Origin: Streptomyces sioyaensis
GTDB taxonomy: Bacteria > Actinomycetota > Actinomycetes > Streptomycetales > Streptomycetaceae
NCBI RefSeq assembly: GCF_004122735.1
Contig: NZ_SDIF01000038.1
Span: 1 to 57,653, forward strand
DNA length: 57,653 bases
Direction: 5' to 3'
Within the stretch, counting starts at the first letter, position 1. Each line of letters starts with the position of its first letter. This document shows, in pieces, positions 35,264 through 42,304 of the stretch. The notes below the pieces were generated by a model, which was given only the letters and a program-made list of their open reading frames with translations, searched no databases and was not told the origin of the DNA. The position numbers were made by a program, and so were the translations under genes.

Positions 35264-35596
35264 TCAGGCCTTCACCGGCTCCGGCGTCCGGTCGGCGAGC
35301 AGCGGCTCGACCTCGCGGACCACCGTGCGCTCGACGAAGAACGCGGCGGTGGGGATCGTCCCGGCGACCAGCACCCACAGCAGCTTGCCGAACGGCCACT
35401 TGGCCTTGGAGCCCAGGTCGAAGGCGAAGATCAGGTACACGATGTAGAGCACGCCGTGGATCTGGGAGACGACCAGGGTGAGGTCCTTCCCCATCCCGAA
35501 GCCGTACTTGAACACCATGCAGGTGCAGAGCACCAGCAGCATCACGGCGGTGATGTAGGCCATCGCCCGGTAGCGGGTCAGGACGCTTCGCTTCAT
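35264..35596 (-). CDS. DUF3817 membrane protein (first copy)
   Basis: 110 residues, three membrane helices (about 9-27, 40-60, 70-88) with the family's conserved SQIHGVLYIVYLIFAFDL and WPFGKLLWVLVAGTIPTAAF. Actinobacterial, function unknown. A second member of the same family lies at 38952-39302. It follows the marR gene by 63 bases on the same strand and may be co-transcribed with it. Confidence 0.9.
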   Translation of the reverse strand: MKRSVLTRYRAMAYITAVMLLVLCTCMVFKYGFGMGKDLTLVVSQIHGVLYIVYLIFAFDLGSKAKWPFGKLLWVLVAGTIPTAAFFVERTVVREVEPLLADRTPEPVKA

Positions 35597-35659
35597 GCCC
35601 CGAGCGTAACCACCGGTTCCGGGGCGATCTTCGCCGCCCCCCGGGGAACGGGAGGCGGG

Positions 35660-36169
35660 TCACTCGTCCTTGAAGTCGGCCGCCGCCACCCGCAGCGGCC
35701 GCAGCAGCGCGAAGATCTCCGCGCACTCCTCGGCGTCGTACGTCCCGAGCCCGAAGTCCATCGCCATCAGCTCGCGGGTCGCCGCGTCGCACACCTCACG
35801 GCCCTTTTCGGTGATGGTGGCGAGCGTGCCCCGTCCGTCGTTCGGGTTGGGCCGCTTGGCGACGAGACCGGACTTCACCAGGCGGTCGACAGTGTTGGTC
35901 ACCGAGGTCGGGTGCACCATGAGCCGCTCACCGATCTTGGACATCGGCAGCTCACCGGCCTTGGAGAAGGTCAGCAGCACCAGCGCCTCGTACCGGGCGA
36001 AGGTCAGTCCGTACGGCTTGACCACCGCGTCCACCTCGGACAGCAGGATCTGATGGGCGCGCATGATCGAGGTGATGGCGGCCATCGACGGCACGGCACC
36101 CCATCGCTGCCGCCACAGTTCGTCGGCGCGCGCGATGGGATCGAAGGCAAGGCTGAGCGGCTTCGGCAC
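35660..36169 (-). CDS. MarR-family transcriptional regulator
   Basis: Winged-helix regulator of 169 residues. The GTG at 36169 (MPKPLSLAFDPIARADELW) is preferred over an in-frame ATG 27 bases upstream because conservation I remember for Streptomyces orthologues begins there. The DNA-binding segment includes LPMSKIGERLMVHPTSVTNT, and the wing NPNDGRGTLATIT. It lies 32 bases downstream of an MFS exporter gene, a common regulator-exporter pairing, and upstream of DUF3817. Also a candidate to recognise the icmA palindrome, without direct evidence. Confidence 0.9.
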   Translation of the reverse strand: MPKPLSLAFDPIARADELWRQRWGAVPSMAAITSIMRAHQILLSEVDAVVKPYGLTFARYEALVLLTFSKAGELPMSKIGERLMVHPTSVTNTVDRLVKSGLVAKRPNPNDGRGTLATITEKGREVCDAATRELMAMDFGLGTYDAEECAEIFALLRPLRVAAADFKDE

Positions 36170-36201
36170 GCGTCCGACCCTACCGGGCGGCCACATCGTG
36201 G

Positions 36202-37569
36202 TCAGGCGCGTCTCATTTTCGGTCCCGGCCGCCGACCCCGGCCACCCCCGCGCACCGGCCCGGCGGACGCCCGGTCCGGCCCCGGCGCCGTACGCCGTAC
36301 CTCGGAGATCACCGCCAGTACGCAGACCGCCCCCAGCACCCCCGCGGCCGGCATCACGACCCGCAGGGGCGCCCACTGCGCGGCCACCCCGGCCAGCCCC
36401 ATCGCGAGCCCCATCACGGTCATCCGCCCCGCCTGCATCACCGTCATCGCCTGGCCCAGCAGCTCCTCGGGGACCGCGGCGACGAACCAGCGGTCGACGC
36501 CGAAGTTGTACGAGATCCCGGTGCCGGTCAGCACCAGCAGCAGCACCGCCCAGCCGAGCGAGGGCCGCGCAGCGAACCCGAGCGAGGGCAGGACGGCGAA
36601 GACGCCCATGGGGAAGGTCAGCCGGGCCCGGGCCCGCGGCCCGAGGAACGCGCCCACCAGGCTCTCCGCGACCACCGCACCGATCGGCATGCTGCACAGC
36701 AGCAGCCCCGTCCCGGCCGGTCCCACCCCCAGCAGGCCGGAGTAGGGGACCAACAGCGCCTCCGGGACGACGACGAACGCCGGCGGCAGCCACGTCAGCA
36801 GCAGCAGCGCCCGCACCCGGCGGTCGGCCAGCAGCCGCCGGACACCGCCCAGCGAGGCCCCCACCAGCGCACCGCGCCCTGTGCCCCCGCGGGCCGGCCG
36901 CGCCCGGGTCCCCACCCGCAGCAGCAGGGCCGAGGCGAGGAACGTGCCCGCGGTGAGCGCGAGCACCGCCCGCGGGGACACCGCGGCGAGCAGCAGCCCG
37001 CCCGCCGCGAACCCGGCGAGCTGTGCGCCCTGGTTCACCAGGCGGATCACCGAGCGCCCCAGCACGAACAGCTCCCCCTCGCCGAGGGTCTCGCCCAGCG
37101 TCGCGGCCCGGGTGCCGGCGAAGACCGGCGCGATGGCGGCGAGCACACAGCGCAGCGCCAGCAGGACCGCGACGGGTGTGCCCGGCAGCACCATCCCGGC
37201 CGCCGCCAGGGCACACAGCAGATCGCAGCCGACCAGCACCCGCCGGGCCGGACAGCGGTCGGCGACCGCCGACAGCAGCGTCCCGCCGACGGCGTACGGC
37301 AGCAGCCCCAGCGCAAAGGTCAGTGCGCTGAGCAGCGGCGACGCGGTGATCCTGAAGACCAGCACGGACAGCGCGAGCTCGCAGACGACCACGCCGAGCG
37401 AGGACAGCAGATGGGCGGCGAAGACGTAGCGGAATTCGTGGACGGCGAAGACGGCGCGGTACCCGGCCGAACGGGCCTCGTCGGCGCGCGGAGCTCGGTC
37501 CGCAGCTCGGCCGCCGTCAGGGCAGGCGGGGGTGTGGCCCGACGGCGCGGGCCCGGAGGGCGAAGGCAT
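36202..37569 (-). CDS. MFS transporter (probable drug exporter)
   Basis: 455 residues with about twelve hydrophobic segments starting near residue 45 (FAAHLLSSLGVVVCELALSV) and a 40-residue charged N-terminus. The MFS loop motif between helices 2 and 3 reads LLSAVADRCPARRVLVGCD. Looks like the MFS_3/enterobactin-type exporter branch. It is divergent from an ArsR-type regulator (86-base spacer with a perfect inverted repeat) and upstream of marR, so it may answer to either. Substrate unknown. Confidence 0.88.
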   Translation of the reverse strand: MPSPSGPAPSGHTPACPDGGRAADRAPRADEARSAGYRAVFAVHEFRYVFAAHLLSSLGVVVCELALSVLVFRITASPLLSALTFALGLLPYAVGGTLLSAVADRCPARRVLVGCDLLCALAAAGMVLPGTPVAVLLALRCVLAAIAPVFAGTRAATLGETLGEGELFVLGRSVIRLVNQGAQLAGFAAGGLLLAAVSPRAVLALTAGTFLASALLLRVGTRARPARGGTGRGALVGASLGGVRRLLADRRVRALLLLTWLPPAFVVVPEALLVPYSGLLGVGPAGTGLLLCSMPIGAVVAESLVGAFLGPRARARLTFPMGVFAVLPSLGFAARPSLGWAVLLLVLTGTGISYNFGVDRWFVAAVPEELLGQAMTVMQAGRMTVMGLAMGLAGVAAQWAPLRVVMPAAGVLGAVCVLAVISEVRRTAPGPDRASAGPVRGGGRGRRPGPKMRRA

Positions 37570-37608
37570 GGCCGCAGCCTGCCGGAGCCCGCCCGCGCCC
37601 CGTACTCT

Positions 37609-37624
37609 TTCGGCTCCAGCCGAA
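37609..37624. promoter_or_regulatory. candidate ArsR-type operator in divergent promoter
   Basis: TTCGGCT-CC-AGCCGAA, perfect 7-bp arms with 2-base centre, located centrally in the 86-base spacer between the MFS gene and the ArsR-type regulator gene, 32 bases from the latter's ATG. Confidence 0.65.
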
Positions 37625-37655
37625 TCCTGGGTCGGGGAGGGGAGCGAGCCCGGTC

Positions 37656-38642
37656 ATGCCGGTGAACCTGCACTTCGGCGCCGACGACTTCCTCCGCGTC
37701 CGCTTCGCCGTCTCCCCGCTGTGCGAGACCCACGAGGCGGTACGCACCCTGCGCCGCACCGATCGGCACGGCTATCACGCCCCGTGGCTGCGCCGGATGC
37801 GCCGGACCCTGGCCGGCCTGGACCTGACACCGCTGTGGCTCTTCATGCCGTCGTCGCCCCCGGGCTACACCCCCGACTTCTTGGGCCGCCCGCCGGAGGC
37901 CCCGATGGCGGGCTTCGACGAGGAGCTGGCCCGGCTGCGGGCCACCGATCCGGCCCTGGCCCGCGCCGAGATGGCCAAGTCGCTGGCGGGCCGGCCGGAT
38001 GCCGCGCGCTCGGCGCGCGGCCGGGCCGCGCTGGCGGATCCGGCACGGGCGGTCCGAGAGCTGGCGGATGTCACCGAACGGGCCTGGCGGGCGCTGCTCG
38101 CCCCGGACTGGCCCCGGCTGCGGGCGCTGCTGGAGGCCGAGATCGCCTACCGGTCACGCCAGTTGGCGGACGGCGGACTGCGGCGGCTGTTCGCCGATCT
38201 GCATCCGCGGCTGTCCTGGTCGGGTGAGACCCTCACCGTCCGCACCCGTACCGACTTCGTCCAGATGCAGGACCTGGACGGCCGCGGGGTCCTGCTGCTG
38301 CCCAGCGTCTTCGTCTGGCCGGACGTGGTCAGCGGGTTCGACCCGCCGTGGCAGCCCACCGTCATCTACCCGGCGCGCGGCATCGGCGGGCTGTGGACCG
38401 AGCCGGAGACCGGCCCGGCGCTGGCGCGGCTGCTGGGAGCGAACCGCGCGGCCGTACTGGCCGCCCTCGACACGCCCGCTACCACGACGGACCTGGCCCA
38501 CCGCCTCGGACTGGCGGCGTCCTCCGTCTCGGGGCATCTGGCCGTGCTGCGCGACGCCGGGCTGCTGACCGCGCGCCGGGACGGACACCGGGTGCACTAC
38601 GAGCGCACGCCGCTGGGGATCACGCTGGCGGCGGGCGGCTGA
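37656..38642 (+). CDS. ArsR-type winged-helix regulator with DUF5937 N-terminal domain
   Basis: 328 residues. A long N-terminal domain (about 1-240, VNLHFGADDFLRVRFAVSPL ... HPRLSWSGETLTV) of the DUF5937 type is followed by a C-terminal ArsR HTH (about 255-325): TTTDLAHRLGLAASSVSGHL is the recognition helix and DGHRVHYERTPLG the wing. The ATG at 37656 has GGGGAGGGGAG upstream. Divergent from an MFS exporter, so local repression with relief by an exported compound is likely. No metal-binding Cys pair is seen, so a metal sensor role is unlikely. Confidence 0.9.
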   Translation: MPVNLHFGADDFLRVRFAVSPLCETHEAVRTLRRTDRHGYHAPWLRRMRRTLAGLDLTPLWLFMPSSPPGYTPDFLGRPPEAPMAGFDEELARLRATDPALARAEMAKSLAGRPDAARSARGRAALADPARAVRELADVTERAWRALLAPDWPRLRALLEAEIAYRSRQLADGGLRRLFADLHPRLSWSGETLTVRTRTDFVQMQDLDGRGVLLLPSVFVWPDVVSGFDPPWQPTVIYPARGIGGLWTEPETGPALARLLGANRAAVLAALDTPATTTDLAHRLGLAASSVSGHLAVLRDAGLLTARRDGHRVHYERTPLGITLAAGG

Positions 38643-38649
38643 GCGCGGG

Positions 38650-38955
38650 TCAGGGGGCGTCGCCGTCGGCGAGGTACCGCTCCACGGTCGCCACCTTCGA
38701 CGTCAGGCCGTCCGTGACACCGGGCCGGATATCGGCCTTGAGCACCAGCGAGACCCGCGCGGAGCGGGCCTCGACGGCCGCGACCGCGCGCTTGACGACG
38801 TCCATGACCTCGTCCCATTCCCCCTCGACGGAGGTGAACATCGCGTCCGTACGGTGCGGCAGACCGGACTCGCGGACGACCCGGACCGCGTCGGCGACGT
38901 ACTCACCGACGTCCTCGCCGACGCCCAGCGGGCTCACGGAGAAGGCGACGATCAT
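38650..38955 (-). CDS. thiamine-binding protein, MTH1187/YkoF family
   Basis: 101 residues, ferredoxin-like fold of the MTH1187 family, which binds thiamine or related ligands as a tetramer. Recognisable by MIVAFSVSPLGVGEDVGEYV and LPHRTDAMFTSVEGEWDEVM. The ATG overlaps the stop of the DUF3817 gene upstream by 4 bases (ATGA), so it is translationally coupled to a membrane protein; a carrier or sensor role with it is possible but unproven. Confidence 0.9.
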   Translation of the reverse strand: MIVAFSVSPLGVGEDVGEYVADAVRVVRESGLPHRTDAMFTSVEGEWDEVMDVVKRAVAAVEARSARVSLVLKADIRPGVTDGLTSKVATVERYLADGDAP

Positions 38956-39302
38956 GCGTTCAGCACCCCTTCCTTGCGGGCGCGGGCCGCGATCACGCCG
39001 GCCTCCTCCTCACGCTTGAGGACCCGGTCCCCGTAGAGGCCGCCGAACGGGACGATCGCCAGTACGAAGAAGAAGGCGACGCGCTTGACGGGCCACTTGG
39101 TGCGGTTCCACACGTCCAGCAGCAGCACGACGTAGGTGATGAAGAGCAGGCCGTGGATCATGCCGAGCGGCATCACCAGGGAGTCGTAGTCGAAGGCCAG
39201 GCGGAAGCCGGTGCCGAAGATCAGCAGCGCCGGGAAGGAGATGGCCTCCGGGACGGAGGCCAGGCGCAGTCGGTGCAGGGCGGCAGCGGTCTTGATGTCC
39301 AC
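38952..39302 (-). CDS. DUF3817 membrane protein (second copy)
   Basis: 116 residues starting at GTG 39302 (MDIKTAAALHRLRLASVPEA), with AGG a few bases upstream; the Pro-rich in-frame extension is rejected. Three membrane helices with the family pattern LGMIHGLLFITYVVLLLDV and WPVKRVAFFFVLAIVPFG. Paralogue of 35264-35596. Coupled to the thiamine-binding protein gene. A near-match to the Rex redox-repressor site lies about 90-105 bases upstream, so redox control is possible. Confidence 0.88.
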   Translation of the reverse strand: MDIKTAAALHRLRLASVPEAISFPALLIFGTGFRLAFDYDSLVMPLGMIHGLLFITYVVLLLDVWNRTKWPVKRVAFFFVLAIVPFGGLYGDRVLKREEEAGVIAARARKEGVLNA

Positions 39303-39557
39303 GGGAACCTCGTTCGGGTGGCAGATGGGCGGTCGGCGCGCAGCGCCGTCTTGTGGGGGTGGAGGTCGGGCGACGGGCGGGCGCATTGCTTGTGCAAGAG
39401 TTCACAAGCTTCGCCCCATTGTTACAGCCGCCCCGGCGATCACTGCGCCGGGGGGCCGTGGCCACCGGCACCCCCGACGCGCACCGCCCGGAGATCAGGG
39501 CGAAGTCAGGGTCACGGGGCCTGCCGCGGGCGGCCGGCGCCGACTACCGTCTGACGC
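39303..39557. promoter_or_regulatory. divergent spacer with near-consensus Rex box
   Basis: TTGTGCAAGAGTTCACAA (39390-39407) matches the Streptomyces Rex operator TTGTGAACNNNTTCACAA in the whole right half and at five of the seven defined left-half positions, and is embedded in GCTTGTG-N8-CACAAGC (39388-39409). It could act on DUF3817/thiamine-binding or AIM24 genes. TACCGT (39545-39550) is a possible -10 placing transcription at the AIM24 GTG. Confidence 0.5.
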
Positions 39558-40196
39558 GTGGCTCAGTTTCGGCTCCAGGGGAGCAAGGTGCTCGCCGTCG
39601 ACATGACGGGCGACGCCGTCAAGGCGAAAAACGGTGTGATGGTCGCGTACGACGGCCAGATGTCGTTCAAGAAGATGACCGGCGGCGGCGAGGGCCTGCG
39701 CGGCATGGTCACCCGGCGGCTCACGGGTGAGCAGATGGCCGTGATGGAGGTGAAGGGCCACGGCACCTGCTACTTCGCGGACCGCGCCAGCGAGATCAAC
39801 CTCGTCCGGCTCCAGGGCGAGAAGCTGTACGTCGAGGCCGACAACCTCCTGTGCACGGAAGCCGCGCTGCGTACCGGCACGACCTTCACCGGCCTGCGCG
39901 GCGCCTCCCAGGGCCACGGCCTGTTCACCACCACCGTCGAGGGCAGCGGCCAGGCGGCGATCATCTCCGACGGACCCGCGGTGGTGCTGCGGGTCACCAA
40001 GCAGTCCCCCCTCCAGGTCGACCCGGGCGCGTATGTCGCCCACACCGGCGACCTGCGGCAGCACTTCCAGTCCGGGGTCAATTTCCGCACCTTCCTCGGG
40101 GAAGGCTCCGGCGAGGCCTTCCAGATCCGCTTCGAGGGCGAGGGTCTGGTCTACGTCCAGCCCAGCGAGCGCAACACCGTGGGCGGTGAGGTCTGA
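39558..40196 (+). CDS. AIM24-family protein, copy 1
   Basis: 212 residues of the AIM24/TIM-TRAP-like beta-rich fold, related to bacterial proteins of unknown role and named for a yeast mitochondrial protein. Conserved features are LQGSKVLAVDMTGDAVKAKNG, the RLTGEQMAVMEVKGHGTCYF strand pair and VDPGAYVAHTG. The GTG at 39558 has no ribosome site, but TACCGT 8 bases before it suggests a leaderless message. First of three overlapping paralogues. Confidence 0.88.
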   Translation: MAQFRLQGSKVLAVDMTGDAVKAKNGVMVAYDGQMSFKKMTGGGEGLRGMVTRRLTGEQMAVMEVKGHGTCYFADRASEINLVRLQGEKLYVEADNLLCTEAALRTGTTFTGLRGASQGHGLFTTTVEGSGQAAIISDGPAVVLRVTKQSPLQVDPGAYVAHTGDLRQHFQSGVNFRTFLGEGSGEAFQIRFEGEGLVYVQPSERNTVGGEV

Positions 40197-40846
40197 TGCC
40201 GTTCACGGCGCTCAACTCCCGCATGGTGGAGGCCCGGATCGGTCCGGGCCAGCGGCTCTTCAGCCAGCGCGGCGCGATGCTCGCCTACCGCGGCGAGGTC
40301 TCCTTCACCCCGAACATCCAGGGCGGCCAGGGCGGTGTCGGCTCCATGATCGGCCGCCGGATCGCCGGCGAGGCCACCCCCCTGATGACCGTCGAGGGCA
40401 CCGGGACCGTCATGTTCGGGCACGGCGGCCATCACGTCCATGTCGTCGACCTGACCGGCGAGACGCTCTACGTCGAGGCCGACCGGCTGCTGGCCTTCGA
40501 CGGCTCGCTGCACCAGGGCACGATGTTCATGGGCTCCCAGGGCGGGGTGATGGGCATGGTGCGCGGCCAGGTCACCGGCCAGGGCCTGTTCACCACGACC
40601 CTCAAGGGCGTCGGCTCGGTCGCGGTGATGGCGCACGGCGGCGTCATCGAACTGCCGATCACCCCCCAGCGCCCGGTCCATGTCGACCCGCAGGCCTATG
40701 TCGCCCACCGCGGCGACGTCCGCAACAAACTGTCCACGGCGCTCGGCTGGCGCGACATGGTCGGCCGCGGCTCGGGCGAGGCCTTCCAGCTGGAGCTGTC
40801 GGGCCAGGGCACCGTCTACGTCCAGGCCTCGGAGGAAAAGCTTTGA
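40196..40846 (+). CDS. AIM24-family protein, copy 2
   Basis: 216 residues, same fold as copy 1 and clearly paralogous: ALNSRMVEARIGPGQRLFSQ, GQVTGQGLFTTTLKGVGSVA and VDPQAYVAHRGDV mirror copy 1. The ATG shares its A with the previous TGA (TGATG), so it is translationally coupled. Function unknown; the tight coupling suggests the three proteins form one hetero-oligomer. Confidence 0.88.
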   Translation: MPFTALNSRMVEARIGPGQRLFSQRGAMLAYRGEVSFTPNIQGGQGGVGSMIGRRIAGEATPLMTVEGTGTVMFGHGGHHVHVVDLTGETLYVEADRLLAFDGSLHQGTMFMGSQGGVMGMVRGQVTGQGLFTTTLKGVGSVAVMAHGGVIELPITPQRPVHVDPQAYVAHRGDVRNKLSTALGWRDMVGRGSGEAFQLELSGQGTVYVQASEEKL

Positions 40847-41616
40847 CCGGTCCCGTCATCCACGACGTCTCCTCGCTCCCCTCCGACGACAACGTCCACG
40901 CCTACGCCTTCAGCGTCGAGCTGAACGGCCAGTGGTTCCTGCAGAAGGGGAAGATGATCGCCTACTACGGGCAGATCGACTTCCACGGCATCGGACACGG
41001 CCGCCTGGACCGTCTGATCGCCGGCAGTTTCCATTCGCCACTGCACGCCGCGGACTGGGTCGTCGCCGAGGGCCGCGGAAAAATGCTGCTGGCGGACCGT
41101 GCCTTCGATGTGAATTCCTTCGATCTGGAGGACGGCAATCTGACGATTCGCTCGGGCAACCTGCTCGCATTTCAGCCATCTCTGTCGCTGAAGCAGTCCA
41201 TCATCCCGGGCTTTCTCACCCTCATCGGTACGGGCAAGTTCGTGGCCGCGTCCAACGGACCGGTGGTCTTCATGGAGCCGCCGATCCGGGTCGACCCCCA
41301 GGCGCTCGTCGGCTGGGCGGACTGCCCGTCCCCGTGCCACCACTACGACCATCAGTACCTGCGCGGATTCCTGGGCGGGCTGCGGGCGCACACCGGGATC
41401 GGCGGGGCGTCCGGCGAGGAGCACCAATTCGAGTTCGTCGGCGCCGGCACGGTGCTGCTGCAGTCGACGGAGCAGCTGATGCCGGAACTGGCAACCGGGG
41501 CAGTACCCACCGAAGCGGGCGTTCCGGGCGCGGGCGGACACGTCCCGCAAAGTGGCTCACAACTGCCCCAGCTGCCCGGCAACCTCGGGAGCCTCCAGCG
41601 CCGTTTCGGCCTGTGA
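40843..41616 (+). CDS. AIM24-family protein, copy 3 (TTG start)
   Basis: 257 residues. A TTG at 40843 is the likely start: it overlaps the copy 2 stop (TTGA) and lies 6 bases after a strong GGAGGA (40831-40836), and no ATG or GTG gives the full fold. The sequence diverges from copies 1 and 2 (ELNGQWFLQKGKMIAYYGQI, IRVDPQALVGWADCPSPCHH) with a CPSPCHHYDHQY segment that could bind metal. The last 40 residues are a Gly/Pro/Gln-rich tail absent from the other copies. Confidence 0.85.
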   Translation: MTGPVIHDVSSLPSDDNVHAYAFSVELNGQWFLQKGKMIAYYGQIDFHGIGHGRLDRLIAGSFHSPLHAADWVVAEGRGKMLLADRAFDVNSFDLEDGNLTIRSGNLLAFQPSLSLKQSIIPGFLTLIGTGKFVAASNGPVVFMEPPIRVDPQALVGWADCPSPCHHYDHQYLRGFLGGLRAHTGIGGASGEEHQFEFVGAGTVLLQSTEQLMPELATGAVPTEAGVPGAGGHVPQSGSQLPQLPGNLGSLQRRFGL

Positions 41617-41721
41617 GCGGTACTCTGCGGACGGTGACCTCGAACGTCTGACCAACACCCGGCCCCCCGCCGGTCGAGTCGCCACCCCCACCCATTTAAT
41701 TCAGTATTCAACATTTACGGG

Positions 41722-41733
41722 TAGAATTCCTCC
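41722..41733 (+). promoter_or_regulatory. -10 element for a probably leaderless marR gene
   Basis: TAGAAT at 41722-41727 is an excellent -10; initiation 7 bases on falls exactly at the ATG (41734). No ribosome site precedes the ATG. The AT-rich stretch 41695-41720 (with ATTCAGTATTCAACATTTAC) may contain the -35 and the operator. Confidence 0.6.
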
Positions 41734-42210
41734 ATGACGACCGACAGCGACACCCCCTGGCTGACCGACCAGGAGCAGCGTGCCTGGCGCACTCATCTGG
41801 ACGTCAGCAGACTGCTGATGCACCAACTCGAGCGCGATCTGCAACCGTTCGGCCTGACGAACAACGACTACGAGATCCTGGTCAACCTTTCCGAGGCCGA
41901 GGACCGCCGGCTCCGGATGAGCGACCTGGCCGCCAGCACCCTGCAGTCCAAGAGCCGTCTCTCCCACCAGATCACCCGGATGGAGAACGCCGGGCTGGTG
42001 CGCCGCGAGAGTTGCGAGTCGGACCGCCGTGGCCTCTACGCCGTGCTCACCGAGGAAGGCTGGGACACCATGCGCCGGGTCGCCCCCCACCACGTCGCAT
42101 CGGTCCGCAAGCACTTCATCGACCTGTTCTCGGCCGAGGACCTCCAAGCGCTGCGCGCCTCGCTCACCCCCGTGGCCGAACACCTCCGCACGGAGCGCGG
42201 CGGCGTCTGA
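41734..42210 (+). CDS. MarR-family transcriptional regulator
   Basis: 158 residues. N-terminal dimerisation helices (WRTHLDVSRLLMHQLERDLQ), winged-helix HTH at about 60-100 (MSDLAASTLQSKSRLSHQIT) and the wing ESCESDRRGLYAVLT. Single Cys in the wing region (about residue 90), so thiol sensing is possible but uncertain. Convergent with the sensor kinase gene downstream. In S. coelicolor a marR gene also sits beside this two-component pair (from memory). Target unknown, probably its own promoter. Confidence 0.92.
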   Translation: MTTDSDTPWLTDQEQRAWRTHLDVSRLLMHQLERDLQPFGLTNNDYEILVNLSEAEDRRLRMSDLAASTLQSKSRLSHQITRMENAGLVRRESCESDRRGLYAVLTEEGWDTMRRVAPHHVASVRKHFIDLFSAEDLQALRASLTPVAEHLRTERGGV

Positions 42211-42226
42211 CCGGCCGGACTCGGCC

Positions 42227-42300
42227 CCCTGAGCGGCCGGGCCCCGGCTCCCCGAGCGGCCGGGCCCCGGCTCCCCGAGCGGGCCGGGGCCCGGCCGGCC
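42227..42300. repeat. 23-bp tandem repeat between convergent genes
   Basis: The unit CCCCGAGCGGCCGGGCCCCGGCT (23 bases; first copy has T for C at the fourth position) runs 42227-42249 and 42250-42272, with a third diverged copy to about 42296. It forms GGGCCCCGG-type hairpins and probably ends both transcripts. Confidence 0.6.
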
Positions 42301-42304
42301 GGGC

